From Pirellulales bacterium (lineage in GTDB: Bacteria > Planctomycetota > Planctomycetia > Pirellulales > Lacipirellulaceae), in the NCBI GenBank assembly GCA_028279215.1, contig JANQOF010000066.1, positions 1-64,000 on the forward strand: a stretch of DNA of 64,000 nt, written 5' to 3'. Below the pieces are notes generated by a model, which did not search any database, was not told the origin of the DNA, and saw nothing but the letters and a program-made list of their open reading frames with translations. This document shows, piece by piece, positions 18,173 to 27,102 of the stretch; within the stretch, counting starts at the first letter, position 1; each line of letters begins with the position of its first letter. The position numbers and the translations under genes were made by a program.

Positions 18173-18299
18173 ATGATTTGGCTGGCGGGTGGTGTACAAT
18201 TGTACCTCAGCGATCTAAGCTCGTTCGTTGCGGTTGGACACGCCCAAATTTAGCGGACATGGATGCCCCGTCTTACTGAAAAGAATAGGAGATTCTCTC

Positions 18300-21200
18300 A
18301 TGGCGACTGTCGACACTGGTGTTTCTTCCACCGCCGCTTCGGCTCCCAAGAAGTTCCACGGCCGGTTGAAAATCGACGCGACGTTTTACGACGAAGGCGT
18401 GGCCGATGTGTTCGACACGGTAAACTGGGAGGTTCGCACTTCACAGATCAAAGGCGAGAATGGGGAGGTCCTGTTCGAGCAGGATAACTGCGAGGTTCCC
18501 AGCTTCTGGAGCCAGTTGGCAACCAACGTTATCTGCAGCAAGTACTTCTACGGCGAGATTGGCACCGACGAGCGTGAGTACAGCGTCCGCCAGTTGGTGC
18601 ATCGCGTCACGCGAACCATCACCGACTGGGGTCTGGAAGACGGCTACTTCGCTTCGCCCGCTGATGGCGAGCGGTTCTACCGCGACCTGTCGTGGCTCTG
18701 TTTGCACCAACACGGGGCGTTCAACTCGCCCGTGTGGTTCAACGTGGGCTTGTATCACCAATACGGCGTGCGCGGCGACAAGTGTAACTGGCGGTGGGAC
18801 CCGACCACGCAAGATGTCGTGCAGCCCGAGAACCCGTATGAGTATCCTCAAGGCTCAGCCTGCTTCATCCAGCATGTGTCAGACAACATGGAAGACATCA
18901 TGCGGCTGGCCACCAGCGAGGCCATGTTGTTCAAGTTTGGCTCGGGCACCGGTACCGATCTTTCGACCCTACGATCGCATCGCGAAAAGCTATCGGGCGG
19001 CGGACGCCCAAGCGGGCCACTTTCGTTTATGCGAGTGTATGACCAGATCGCCGCGGTGGTGAAAAGCGGCGGCAAGACTCGGCGGGCCGCCAAGATGCAA
19101 TCGATCAAGGTCTGGCACCCAGACGTCATGGAGTTCATCGAGTGCAAGTGGAAGGAAGAGCAAAAAGCTCAAACGCTGATCGCCAGCGGCAAGTATGAAT
19201 CGAACTTCAACGGCGAGGCGTACAGCTCGGTGATGTTCCAAAACGCCAACCTTTCGGTTCGCGTGACGGACGACTTTATGCAAGCTGTCGATAAGGGCGA
19301 GAAGTGGACCACCCGCTGGGTGACCGACGGCAAGCATGAGGGTCCGACGTACCAGGCCCGCGAAGTGCTCGACCGCATGGCCGATTGTGCGTGGCACTGC
19401 GGCGACCCCGGTGTGCAATACGATACGACGATTAACAACTGGCATACCTGCCCCAATAGCGGACGTATTAACGCCAGCAATCCGTGCAGCGAGTACATGT
19501 TCCTCGACGACACGGCCTGCAACCTGGCAAGCATCAACTTGATGAAGTTCCGCAATGACGACGGCTCGTTCGACGCCGAACGGTTCAAGGCCGCCTGCCG
19601 GTTGTACTTCATCGCCCAGGAGATTCTGGTCGACCACGCCAGCTATCCAACGGCCAACATCGCCCGCAACAGTCACTTGTTCCGTCCGCTCGGATTGGGC
19701 TACTCCAACCTGGGTGCCCTGTTGATGTCGGGCGGTACGGCTTACGACTCCGACGAAGGCCGAGGCGTATGCGGCGCGATCACCAGCCTGCTTCACGGAG
19801 CCGCGAATCTGGCCAGCGCCGAGTTGGCCGAGGCGGTTGGTCCGTTCGAGTGCTACGAAGAGAACGCAGAGCCAATGCTTCGCGTTATGCAAATGCATCG
19901 CGATGCGGTGGAGAACGTCGACTCGTCCTGCCCTGATTATCTGGTTGGCGCGGCTCGCACAGTGTGGGACGACGTACTCGCCGCCGGCACGGTGCACGGC
20001 TTCCGCAACGCCCAGGCGACGGTGCTCGCCCCCACAGGCACCATCAGCTTCATGATGGACTGCGACACCACGGGCATCGAGCCCGACATCGCGCTAGTGA
20101 AGTACAAGCAGTTGGCGGGCGGTGGGATGTTAAAAATCGTCAATCGCACGGTGCCGTTGGCACTCGAAACGCTTGGCTACAGCCAAGGCGAAATCGAGTC
20201 GATCACCGGGCACATCGACCGCGAGGACACCATCGAAGGAGCGGTGGACCTCAAGGAAGAGCACCTACACGTGTTCGATTGTGCGTTTACACCGGCCGGC
20301 GGTACGCGAAGCATTGCGTGGAAGGCCCACGTCACGATGATGGCCGCCGCACAGCCGTTCCTATCGGGTGCAATCAGCAAGACGGTGAACATGCCTCGTG
20401 ATACGACGCCTAAAGAAATCGCCGAGGCGTACTACGATGGCTGGCGATTGGGCCTCAAGGCCCTGGCCATCTATCGCGACGGCTCGAAAGATAGTCAGCC
20501 GCTCAACACCAAGCGTGACGGCAAAGGCGGCAAGGAGGAAGAAGCGACCATCGGCAAGCCACGCCGTGAACGCTTGCCCGACACTCGCGAGAGCGTGACG
20601 CACAAGTTCAGCGTCGCCGGCCACGAGGGCTACATCACCGTCGGCATGTTCGAAGACCGTCGCCCGGGCGAGTTGTTCATCACCATGGCCAAAGAGGGTT
20701 CGACCATCGGCGGCCTGATGGATGCATTTGGCACGAGCGTGTCGATGAGTCTGCAATACGGCGTGCCGCTGGAAGACTACGTGCGAAAGTTCTCGCACAT
20801 GCGATTCGAACCGCAGGGCCACACAAAGAACCCTGATATTCGCATCGCCAAGAGTTTGATCGACTACATCTTCCGTTGGCTTGGCATCACTTTCCTACCT
20901 GGATACAAAGAGGCCTCTCAAGGCCAGATCGCTCAATATGCAGCGCCGGGTGACAGCGGGACAGGTGGAAAGTCTGCCGGGCCGAAGAAATCGGACGACG
21001 AGCCAACCGAGACCAAGCCCGTCTCCCCAACTCAATCAAGGAAGAGCGGGGACGGCGGGCAAGCTGCGGGCACCGAAGTCCAAACCTCAGTGAAGAATGG
21101 CCACGCCAATGGACACAAGAACGGCCATTCGAATGGCGCTAATGGTGCGACCGCCAAGGTGATCGACGACCTGAGCGAACGCCTGCTCGAACGAGCCGGC

Positions 21201-21362
21201 GCCGTGATGGCCGACGACCCTGAGCAGCATGGCACCCGAAGCGAACAGTTCGCCGGCTTCCAAGTCGACGCACCCGCGTGCGACAACTGCGGCAGCATCA
21301 CCGTTCGCAACGGCAATTGCTACTTGTGCCACAACTGTGGAAACTCGATGGGATGTTCATGA
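18300..21362 (+). CDS. nrdJ: Class II (adenosylcobalamin-dependent) ribonucleotide reductase
   Basis: 1020 residues from the ATG at 18300, chosen because AATAGGAG precedes it; a longer frame from 18228 lacks a ribosome-binding site. Core signatures: SNPCSEYMFLDDTACNLASINL (substrate-binding NPCSE with the catalytic Cys), LAPTGTISFMMDCDTTGIEP, and RSIAWKAHVTMMAAAQPF. The C-terminus has a low-complexity Asn/Gly/His linker and ends in a Cys-rich tail, CDNCGSITVRNGNCYLC, likely for reduction of the active-site cysteines or zinc binding. It makes deoxyribonucleotides without oxygen or a tyrosyl radical. Control by NrdR is inferred from the upstream boxes. Confidence 0.95.
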   Translation: MATVDTGVSSTAASAPKKFHGRLKIDATFYDEGVADVFDTVNWEVRTSQIKGENGEVLFEQDNCEVPSFWSQLATNVICSKYFYGEIGTDEREYSVRQLVHRVTRTITDWGLEDGYFASPADGERFYRDLSWLCLHQHGAFNSPVWFNVGLYHQYGVRGDKCNWRWDPTTQDVVQPENPYEYPQGSACFIQHVSDNMEDIMRLATSEAMLFKFGSGTGTDLSTLRSHREKLSGGGRPSGPLSFMRVYDQIAAVVKSGGKTRRAAKMQSIKVWHPDVMEFIECKWKEEQKAQTLIASGKYESNFNGEAYSSVMFQNANLSVRVTDDFMQAVDKGEKWTTRWVTDGKHEGPTYQAREVLDRMADCAWHCGDPGVQYDTTINNWHTCPNSGRINASNPCSEYMFLDDTACNLASINLMKFRNDDGSFDAERFKAACRLYFIAQEILVDHASYPTANIARNSHLFRPLGLGYSNLGALLMSGGTAYDSDEGRGVCGAITSLLHGAANLASAELAEAVGPFECYEENAEPMLRVMQMHRDAVENVDSSCPDYLVGAARTVWDDVLAAGTVHGFRNAQATVLAPTGTISFMMDCDTTGIEPDIALVKYKQLAGGGMLKIVNRTVPLALETLGYSQGEIESITGHIDREDTIEGAVDLKEEHLHVFDCAFTPAGGTRSIAWKAHVTMMAAAQPFLSGAISKTVNMPRDTTPKEIAEAYYDGWRLGLKALAIYRDGSKDSQPLNTKRDGKGGKEEEATIGKPRRERLPDTRESVTHKFSVAGHEGYITVGMFEDRRPGELFITMAKEGSTIGGLMDAFGTSVSMSLQYGVPLEDYVRKFSHMRFEPQGHTKNPDIRIAKSLIDYIFRWLGITFLPGYKEASQGQIAQYAAPGDSGTGGKSAGPKKSDDEPTETKPVSPTQSRKSGDGGQAAGTEVQTSVKNGHANGHKNGHSNGANGATAKVIDDLSERLLERAGAVMADDPEQHGTRSEQFAGFQVDAPACDNCGSITVRNGNCYLCHNCGNSMGCS

Positions 21363-21538
21363 AAGGGGGCTCAGAACTTGGGATTAGGGACGAGGGAAAA
21401 CAGAATCGGCGAAGCCGATCCCATCCCTGCCCCCTGAATCCTGTCCCCTCAATAATTCACCCGGCTGCTGGTAACGCAGGATGTGTTGGGCAGTGAGGCC
21501 CACCAGCAGCCCGTTTTAAACCCAAGGCGAAGCCCCCT

Positions 21539-21590
21539 AACGCACCGCCCACCGAGCCGCAACGGACGTGGCTCTGGGCGGTGCGTTCTT
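21539..21590 (+). terminator. Rho-independent terminator-like hairpin
   Basis: A perfect 13-bp stem, AACGCACCGCCCA / TGGGCGGTGCGTT, extended inside by GAGCC/GGCTC, is followed by CTTTTTG. It lies 177 bp after nrdJ and probably ends that transcript. Confidence 0.7.
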
Positions 21591-21613
21591 TTTGCGGTTG
21601 AGGATTCGCCACC

Positions 21614-21639
21614 GATGGACACAGATTAACGTTGATGGC
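21614..21639 (+). repeat. Bracketing repeat, left arm
   Basis: GATGGACACAGATTAACG followed by TTGATGGC. The reverse complement of 22006-22032 shows the same layout (GA-GGA, ATT-ACG, ATGGC). Together they bracket the 93-residue gene in inverted orientation. Confidence 0.4.
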
Positions 21640-21702
21640 CAAATTGCTAGAGGACACCAACAAGTTGATCCAAACTGGTGTCCAACAACTTGCCTTGAAT
21701 AG

Positions 21703-21984
21703 ATGATGTACGACGCAAAAGATCTTGAAAAGTTAATGAAGCAAGTCAGAGCGGCTTGCAAGGCGAAGGCAGACTTGCGCCAACTAACCCCGGAGAAACG
21801 CGCTCAAGCATTACAACTCGCTTGCCACACCGCCGCAGAGTTTGACGCTGCGCGACTTGCCGCTGGACTACCGCCGTGGAAGCCGGCGATGCCGCCTGAA
21901 TCTACCTGGGAATTCCTCCACGAAGACGCCTCTAAGCCTCACTGCGAATCCGACGAAACGGAAAGTTTGGCTACCGAATCCTGA
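21703..21984 (+). CDS. Small soluble hypothetical protein
   Basis: 93 residues, beginning with two ATG codons. Predicted helical and charged: YDAKDLEKLMKQVRAACKAKADL, LTPEKRAQALQLACHTAAEFDAARLA, then PPWKPAMPPESTWEF and an acidic tail. No domain recognised and no signal peptide. It stands between inverted copies of a GATGGACACAGATT-type repeat and downstream of the nrdJ terminator, so it is probably an independent unit. Coding reality rests on the length and the plausible amino-acid pattern only. Confidence 0.5.
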   Translation: MMYDAKDLEKLMKQVRAACKAKADLRQLTPEKRAQALQLACHTAAEFDAARLAAGLPPWKPAMPPESTWEFLHEDASKPHCESDETESLATES

Positions 21985-22005
21985 ATCGCAAGGTCGGACG
22001 CGATC

Positions 22006-22032
22006 GCCATTGGCGTCAATTAGCGTTCCGTC
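22006..22032 (-). repeat. Bracketing repeat, right arm
   Basis: Imperfect inverted partner of 21614-21639 (GCCATTGGCGTCAATTAGCG on the plus strand). It starts 22 bp after the stop codon of the 93-residue gene. Confidence 0.4.
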
Positions 22033-22172
22033 TACTCGCCGTCCACACCAACCCAACCCCGCGGCAGAAACCCGCACACCCTAGGCGTAAGAGGGATACC
22101 CGCCCTACCCATCAGGGCTATGATGTCGTGAGAACAGCTTGGCACGGGGAGGTGCCGGCAAGCGGCCGTGAT

Positions 22173-22427
22173 TCAACTCAACCGTGGCACCGGGGATACC
22201 ACCGGACCGACCTCTCGCTTGCGATTGGCGAACCTCAAGGCTGGCAATCGAAATCGCCAACCTGCGGCGAGCGGTCCGATTACCGCTACGAGTATGCCCA
22301 CCGGAACAAAGACCGATTGCGGGTTTGTTTGCCCAAGCGTCGACAGCGGTGCGGGGCAACACAGCAGAATGGCAACCCCGGCGGCCACCCACTTGAGACG
22401 GGTGGTTCGGCAACGTTTTACGTCCAT
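22173..22427 (-). CDS. Small two-helix membrane protein
   Basis: 84 residues from the ATG at 22427 (MDVKRCRTTRLKW). A basic N-terminus is followed by WVAAGVAILLCCPAPLSTLG and VFVPVGILVAVIGPLAAGW, two hydrophobic helices, with a basic end. The competing plus-strand frame over the same DNA is polar and repeat-free without motifs. No family recognised; moderate belief that it is real. Confidence 0.45.
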   Translation of the reverse strand: MDVKRCRTTRLKWVAAGVAILLCCPAPLSTLGQTNPQSVFVPVGILVAVIGPLAAGWRFRLPALRFANRKREVGPVVSPVPRLS

Positions 22428-22573
22428 GACTTTCGCCCACAGCGCCTGTAGTGGTCGCCTGCTAGTACCTATGGCTAATCGATCCATCGGTCGCAAATCA
22501 ATAGCAACTGCAGCGAAACGCGCTTTTAGTTTTTTCTTTTTTTATCGATGCACAAACGGCTAGGAGACTCCAC

Positions 22574-23695
22574 ATGGCAACGCTATCCACTCACACCCAT
22601 CGAATCGCTCGCACGGTTGCCTTGATTGTGGTGCTACAAGTCGCATGTCGGCCTGCGGCTGGCTGTACCGGAATTACCCTCACCGCCGAGGATGGCGCGG
22701 TTGTGTTCGGCCGCACGCTGGAGTGGGGAACGTTCGACCTCGAATCGCGTTTGGTCATTGTGCCGCGTGGTTACGAATACACGAGCCACCTCGAGAATGG
22801 GCAAACCGGATTCTCGTGGAAGACGATCTACGGCGCCGTGGGCATCGATGGTCTGGAGAAGGATCTGCTAGTCGACGGCATGAATGAGAAGGGCCTGTTG
22901 GTCAACGTGTTCTATCATCCGGGCTTTGCCGAATACGCACCGTTCGATCCTGCCGAAGCCCATAAGTCGATTAACTCGCTTGACGTGTGCCAGTACTTGT
23001 TGACGACGTGCAGCACGTTGGACGAAGTGCACGAAGCGCTCGACAAGGTTCGTGTGGTTGGCGTGCTGGAACCATCGATCGGCATCCCCGCGCCGATACA
23101 TTTGATCGCCACCGAGCCGAGCGGCAAAGCGATTGTGATTGAATTCCTCAAAGGCAAAGTCGTCGTGTACGACGCCCCGCTTGGCTGCGTCACTAACTCG
23201 CCAACGTACGACTGGCACGTGACGAATCTTCGCAACTATCTCAACCTCTCACCCGTGGCGCTGCCATCGAAGGAAATTGAGGAGATGGATTTTGCGCCGC
23301 TGGGTGGCGGGTCCGGCATGATTGGATTGCCGGGCGATTTTACTCCGCCATCGCGGTTTGTCCGCGCCGTCGCCTTTAGCCAAACGGCGCGCCCCACGGC
23401 CACCGGCAACGAAACCAAGTATGAGGTGTTTCGCATCCTCGACAATTTCAACGTCCCCCTCGGGGCCGCCGAAGGTGAGGGCGACACTGCTACCAAAGGC
23501 ATGCGAAGCTCGACGATTTGGACGACTGTCTACGATACGAAGAATCGGACCATGCAGTACCACACCATGCACAACCGACGGGTTCGACAGGTCGACTTAG
23601 AGTCCATCGACTTTGAAAAACCAAGCAAGCTGCTCTACATTCCGCTCGATCGCGAAAAGCGTCAGGATGTGCAACATATCACCCCGCTGCCGTGA
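22574..23695 (+). CDS. Choloylglycine hydrolase / penicillin V acylase-like amidase
   Basis: 373 residues with a signal peptide (ARTVALIVVLQVACRPAAG) ending just before Cys31. Cys31 becomes the N-terminal nucleophile of the linear-amide C-N hydrolase (Ntn) family: CTGITLTAEDGAVVFGRTLEWG. Further family blocks are VGIDGLEKDLLVDGMNEKGLLV, GCVTNSPTYDWH and TKYEVFRILDNFNVPLG. Exported members hydrolyse bile-salt, acyl-homoserine-lactone or penicillin-V-like amides; a marine or freshwater planctomycete substrate cannot be guessed. The start has AGGAG seven bases upstream. The kinase gene follows after 102 bp. Confidence 0.9.
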   Translation: MATLSTHTHRIARTVALIVVLQVACRPAAGCTGITLTAEDGAVVFGRTLEWGTFDLESRLVIVPRGYEYTSHLENGQTGFSWKTIYGAVGIDGLEKDLLVDGMNEKGLLVNVFYHPGFAEYAPFDPAEAHKSINSLDVCQYLLTTCSTLDEVHEALDKVRVVGVLEPSIGIPAPIHLIATEPSGKAIVIEFLKGKVVVYDAPLGCVTNSPTYDWHVTNLRNYLNLSPVALPSKEIEEMDFAPLGGGSGMIGLPGDFTPPSRFVRAVAFSQTARPTATGNETKYEVFRILDNFNVPLGAAEGEGDTATKGMRSSTIWTTVYDTKNRTMQYHTMHNRRVRQVDLESIDFEKPSKLLYIPLDREKRQDVQHITPLP

Positions 23696-23797
23696 CGCTC
23701 GAACCGCTGCAGACACATTTGCTATCTCCTAGAGGTCCTAGGGACTATGATGAATTGGAGGCGGAATTGAGCGAATCTCCTTCAACCTACGCGACCG

Positions 23798-26128
23798 ATG
23801 TCCGAACCAGCCGAGAACTCTTCTGCCAACCAAACGGCCGACGATCGTCGGTACGCGGCCACCCAATTGTTCGAGCCTGAGGAGGCGCACTCGCGCCAGG
23901 AGGAGGACATCGCCTTAGCCGCGGAACTCGTGCAGTCGGGCATGGCCACAGAGCGGGAAATTACTGCCGCCATTTCCGATTGGTCGGTGCATGGTAGTGT
24001 TTCGCTTGCGGAACACCTCGCGAAGCGTTCGCTACTTTCGACAGAACAGATCGCCTCACTACGAAAGCGGGCGATGACCCGTGTCGATCGCGCCCGCCAA
24101 AGCGCCGCCGGCGCTTCGGATATGCCGACGCCCGGTGAAAGCATGTTGTTGGCGACGCTCGAACGTTTGGATGGCTCGGGCCGCGTTGCCAAGATGTTGG
24201 GTGTGACGGTCGCCGCCCGCGGCGGTGGTCGCGATGCCCGAGTCGCCGAAGGTCGCTATGAGCTGATCCGCAAACTGGGCCAGGGTGGATTGGGGCGCGT
24301 TTGGCTGGCTCGCGACGTCAACCTGAATCGTTACGTCGCGCTAAAAGAAATCAGCCACGCCTCCGGCGGCAGCAGCAAGACGATCGAGCGTTTCAAGCAC
24401 GAGGCCGAAGTGACCGGCCGCCTGGATCATCCCAGCATTGTTCCCATTTATCAGTTGGGCGAAGATATCGAAACCGGCCGCGTTTTCTACGCGATGCGAT
24501 TCCTCGGTCGATCAACTTTGCAGGACTCGATTGTCGAGTACCACGAGCGGCGCGAAGATGGCGATGAAGATCCGATGCTGTTGCGGCACCTGCTTACCGC
24601 GTTCGTGAACGTTTGCCACGCGATAGGCTACGCGCATTCGCGGAAGGTGATTCACCGCGATCTGAAGCCCGAAAACGTGGTGATCGACAGCTTCGGCCAG
24701 GTGATTGTGATCGACTGGGGACTAGCGAAGGTGGTGGACGAAACATCCGTCGAAAGCTTGATGGACTCCGTGTCGCTGGGAAGCGGCGACCGGACTTTGG
24801 AAGGGCAGGTGCTTGGCACTCCTCTCTACATGGCGCCCGAACAAGCGGCGGGCCGTCTCGACGAGTTGGACTATCGCACCGATATCTACGGACTGGGCGC
24901 CATTCTGTTTGCGATCGTCACTGGCTATGCGCCTCACGAACGAACCCAAAAGAACTCGGCGGATTCCGGCCACGGGCCGCGTGGCATGATTAGCGCCATC
25001 GCGAGTGGGCCGACGCCTTCAGCACTCGACGTGCATCCCGAGGCCGACCCCGCCTTGAATGCGATTTGCCATAAGGCGATGGCGCGACGGCGATATTCGC
25101 GTTACGAAGAGGCGACCGAGTTGGCCGAGGATGTCCAGCGCTGGATGGCGGGCGAGCCCGTCGAGGCGTACCAAGAGACGTTTTGGCGTCGCGTTGGCCG
25201 CTGGAAGGCCCGGCACGAGCGACTCACCCAAGCGCTGATCGGAGCTACGATGGTGGTGCTGGTCGCCCTTACCACGCTGGCGATGGCCGCGCGGCAGAAC
25301 CACCTTGATGTCCTGCACGATCGATACGCGGAGATGAACGGCGATCTAAGGGAGGTGGAGCTTCAGATCCGAGGTAACGCCACGGAACTTTCGAAGGACG
25401 CTCGGTTTATCGCCTCGCTGCCGCCGATCAACGGCATCATCAATGCCCGCGCGGGAAAGGACGGGGAAGACGAAGACGTATGGCGCGACCGCCTTCAGAC
25501 GATCTTCATCGGTATGCTGCGCTCGAATCCCAACTATCTTTCGCTTGCATTCGAAGCGAAGGAAAACAGCGAAGCGGTGGACATCGTCCGCGCCGAGCGC
25601 AACCCTGCTGATCCCTCGTTGGTCCGCGCACTTCCCAAAAGCCGCTTACGCACGGTCGAAGCCGATCCACTCCTTGTCGACGTGGAAACTCTCGAACCTG
25701 GCGACGTGAGGTTCTCGCTCGCCGAACGTGTGGTTGATGATGGCGGCCCGTCAGACTTCGAACGGCTGGCGGTAGCCACGCCGGTGTTTAGCGACATCTC
25801 CGGAGATTGCTTTGGAATGGCGGTGATTGAGGCCGATTTATCGACTCGGGTCACCGATGCGCTCACGGCGCTGGGAACGGTGCAATACGAGATCTATATT
25901 GCCCTCGGCACGGGCCAGGTATTGGCCATCGCCGACCCACAACACGGTGTCCGCGCCGCTCTGCCGGGACAAGAGATACCGAATCTGCCGCCGGAAGTCG
26001 CTGAGCGACTCGGTAAGCCGAGCGAACCCTTTGAAATTGAAGAAGAGGACGAGTATATTGCCCGTCGTTTCTTCGTCGACCCATCCGGCCGCGGCACCCT
26101 CATCTTTGGTCGATTGGATGGGCGGTAG
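23798..26128 (+). CDS. Transmembrane serine/threonine protein kinase with external sensor
   Basis: 776 residues. Regulatory N-terminus (1-150), then a Hanks-type kinase domain (about 153-455): glycine loop GQGGLGRVW, ATP lysine K183 (VALKE), catalytic HRDLKPEN (286-293), DWG at 306-308 in place of DFG (frequent in planctomycetes), and TPLYMAPE. One membrane helix (about 479-498, ALIGATMVVLVALTTLAMAA) leads to an outside domain of about 275 residues with Cache-like features (SLPPINGIINARAG...DRLQTIFIGMLRSNPNYLSLAF). It probably senses an extracellular ligand. The ligand and targets are unknown. Confidence 0.92.
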   Translation: MSEPAENSSANQTADDRRYAATQLFEPEEAHSRQEEDIALAAELVQSGMATEREITAAISDWSVHGSVSLAEHLAKRSLLSTEQIASLRKRAMTRVDRARQSAAGASDMPTPGESMLLATLERLDGSGRVAKMLGVTVAARGGGRDARVAEGRYELIRKLGQGGLGRVWLARDVNLNRYVALKEISHASGGSSKTIERFKHEAEVTGRLDHPSIVPIYQLGEDIETGRVFYAMRFLGRSTLQDSIVEYHERREDGDEDPMLLRHLLTAFVNVCHAIGYAHSRKVIHRDLKPENVVIDSFGQVIVIDWGLAKVVDETSVESLMDSVSLGSGDRTLEGQVLGTPLYMAPEQAAGRLDELDYRTDIYGLGAILFAIVTGYAPHERTQKNSADSGHGPRGMISAIASGPTPSALDVHPEADPALNAICHKAMARRRYSRYEEATELAEDVQRWMAGEPVEAYQETFWRRVGRWKARHERLTQALIGATMVVLVALTTLAMAARQNHLDVLHDRYAEMNGDLREVELQIRGNATELSKDARFIASLPPINGIINARAGKDGEDEDVWRDRLQTIFIGMLRSNPNYLSLAFEAKENSEAVDIVRAERNPADPSLVRALPKSRLRTVEADPLLVDVETLEPGDVRFSLAERVVDDGGPSDFERLAVATPVFSDISGDCFGMAVIEADLSTRVTDALTALGTVQYEIYIALGTGQVLAIADPQHGVRAALPGQEIPNLPPEVAERLGKPSEPFEIEEEDEYIARRFFVDPSGRGTLIFGRLDGR

Positions 26129-26182
26129 AGCGTGGCTACTGCCTGCGACGAAACTCTCTCGACATGGTAGCGGAGGCTCGTA

Positions 26183-27061
26183 ATGCTCGCAGGGGCGATG
26201 CTGGTGTGGTTTGTGCTGAACGGCCTCAGCCTGGCATTCCTGATCTGGGATTCGATCACTAACGCCCCCACAAGTTGGGTGCAGCGCACGGCTTGGATTC
26301 TGGTCGTGTTCTACACCGGCGTGGTGGGGCTGGTGTTGTACCTGCTCACGTGTCGGCGCCCCTTTCCCGGCGGGCACGACGAGTTCACCAAGGCCACGTG
26401 GAAACAAGGAGTCAACAGCGAGATGCATTGCCTGGCGGGCGACGCAACGGGCATTGTGATTGCCGCGTCGATTGTGCCGACTCTCGGACTCGCCAATGGT
26501 TGGGACATTACGATCGAGTACTTGGCGGGATTCGTTAGCGGCTTGTTCATCTTTCAAGCGATGATGATGATCGGCATGTACGGTGGCGACTACTTTAAGG
26601 CCGTTCGCAAGACGTTTTTTGCCGAAACGGTTTCGATGAATATGGTCATGGCCGGCATGATTCCCACCATGGTCGTACTCACCTCGCTTTGGCCCAGCTC
26701 CGAGTCGCCCACGTCGCCGGCGTTCTGGTTCCGGATGGGCTTGGCCACGATCGTTGGCGGCGTCATCGCCTACCCCATGAACTATTGGCTAGTGAAGAAT
26801 CACCTCAAGCATGGCTGCATGACGCTACCTGGACTCGATGCTCCGGCTCCGTGCCTTGGCCACTGTTCGATGGAGTGCCGCCCAGCCGACGAACAAGAAA
26901 TGGACATGGGCGGAGTGGAGATGCCTGCGGGCCACGAAGGTCATGGAATGATGATGCGTGAGTTGCCGTTTGCAAGAGCGGCAGGCATCGTATTGCTAAC
27001 CTTTGCCTTTCTAGCCGGAGCGATTGCCGTCACGAATCAATTCGTGCCGATCGAGTTTTAG
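26183..27061 (+). CDS. DUF4396-type membrane protein with metal-binding loop
   Basis: 292 residues, about seven membrane segments. DUF4396 features as I know the family: DEFTKATWKQGVNSEMHCLAGDATGIV and the C-terminal MNYWLVKNHLKHGCM. Between the last two helices is a loop (about 208-258) rich in Cys, His and Met (HGCM, CLGHCSMEC, MDMGGVEM, GHEGHGMMM), suggesting copper or other soft-metal binding. It begins 55 bp after the kinase and may be co-transcribed. The transport role is inferred only from topology. Confidence 0.75.
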   Translation: MLAGAMLVWFVLNGLSLAFLIWDSITNAPTSWVQRTAWILVVFYTGVVGLVLYLLTCRRPFPGGHDEFTKATWKQGVNSEMHCLAGDATGIVIAASIVPTLGLANGWDITIEYLAGFVSGLFIFQAMMMIGMYGGDYFKAVRKTFFAETVSMNMVMAGMIPTMVVLTSLWPSSESPTSPAFWFRMGLATIVGGVIAYPMNYWLVKNHLKHGCMTLPGLDAPAPCLGHCSMECRPADEQEMDMGGVEMPAGHEGHGMMMRELPFARAAGIVLLTFAFLAGAIAVTNQFVPIEF

Positions 27062-27102
27062 CCGGCGACCATGGCCCGATTTGGTGCAGCGGTGCTCGAC
27101 AT

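Larger units (their letters stand above)
17598..18299. other. Regulatory region of nrdJ
   Basis: About 700 bp without a protein gene. The left half (17598-17940) shows nothing clear. The right half carries a promoter, two NrdR-box-like sites and a structured leader, listed separately. Confidence 0.6.
21363..21702. other. Repeat-rich spacer after nrdJ
   Basis: No gene. It contains the terminator at 21539-21590, a GGGATTAGGGACGAGGG / CCCCTGAATCCTGTCCCC imperfect inverted repeat at about 21379-21450, and the left arm of the bracket around the next small gene (21614-21639). Confidence 0.55.

Noticed and set aside
18039..18299. Cobalamin riboswitch before nrdJ
   Set aside because: AGTCGGGACGTGGC near 18113 faintly recalls a B12 box, but the conserved core and surrounding stems are not found.
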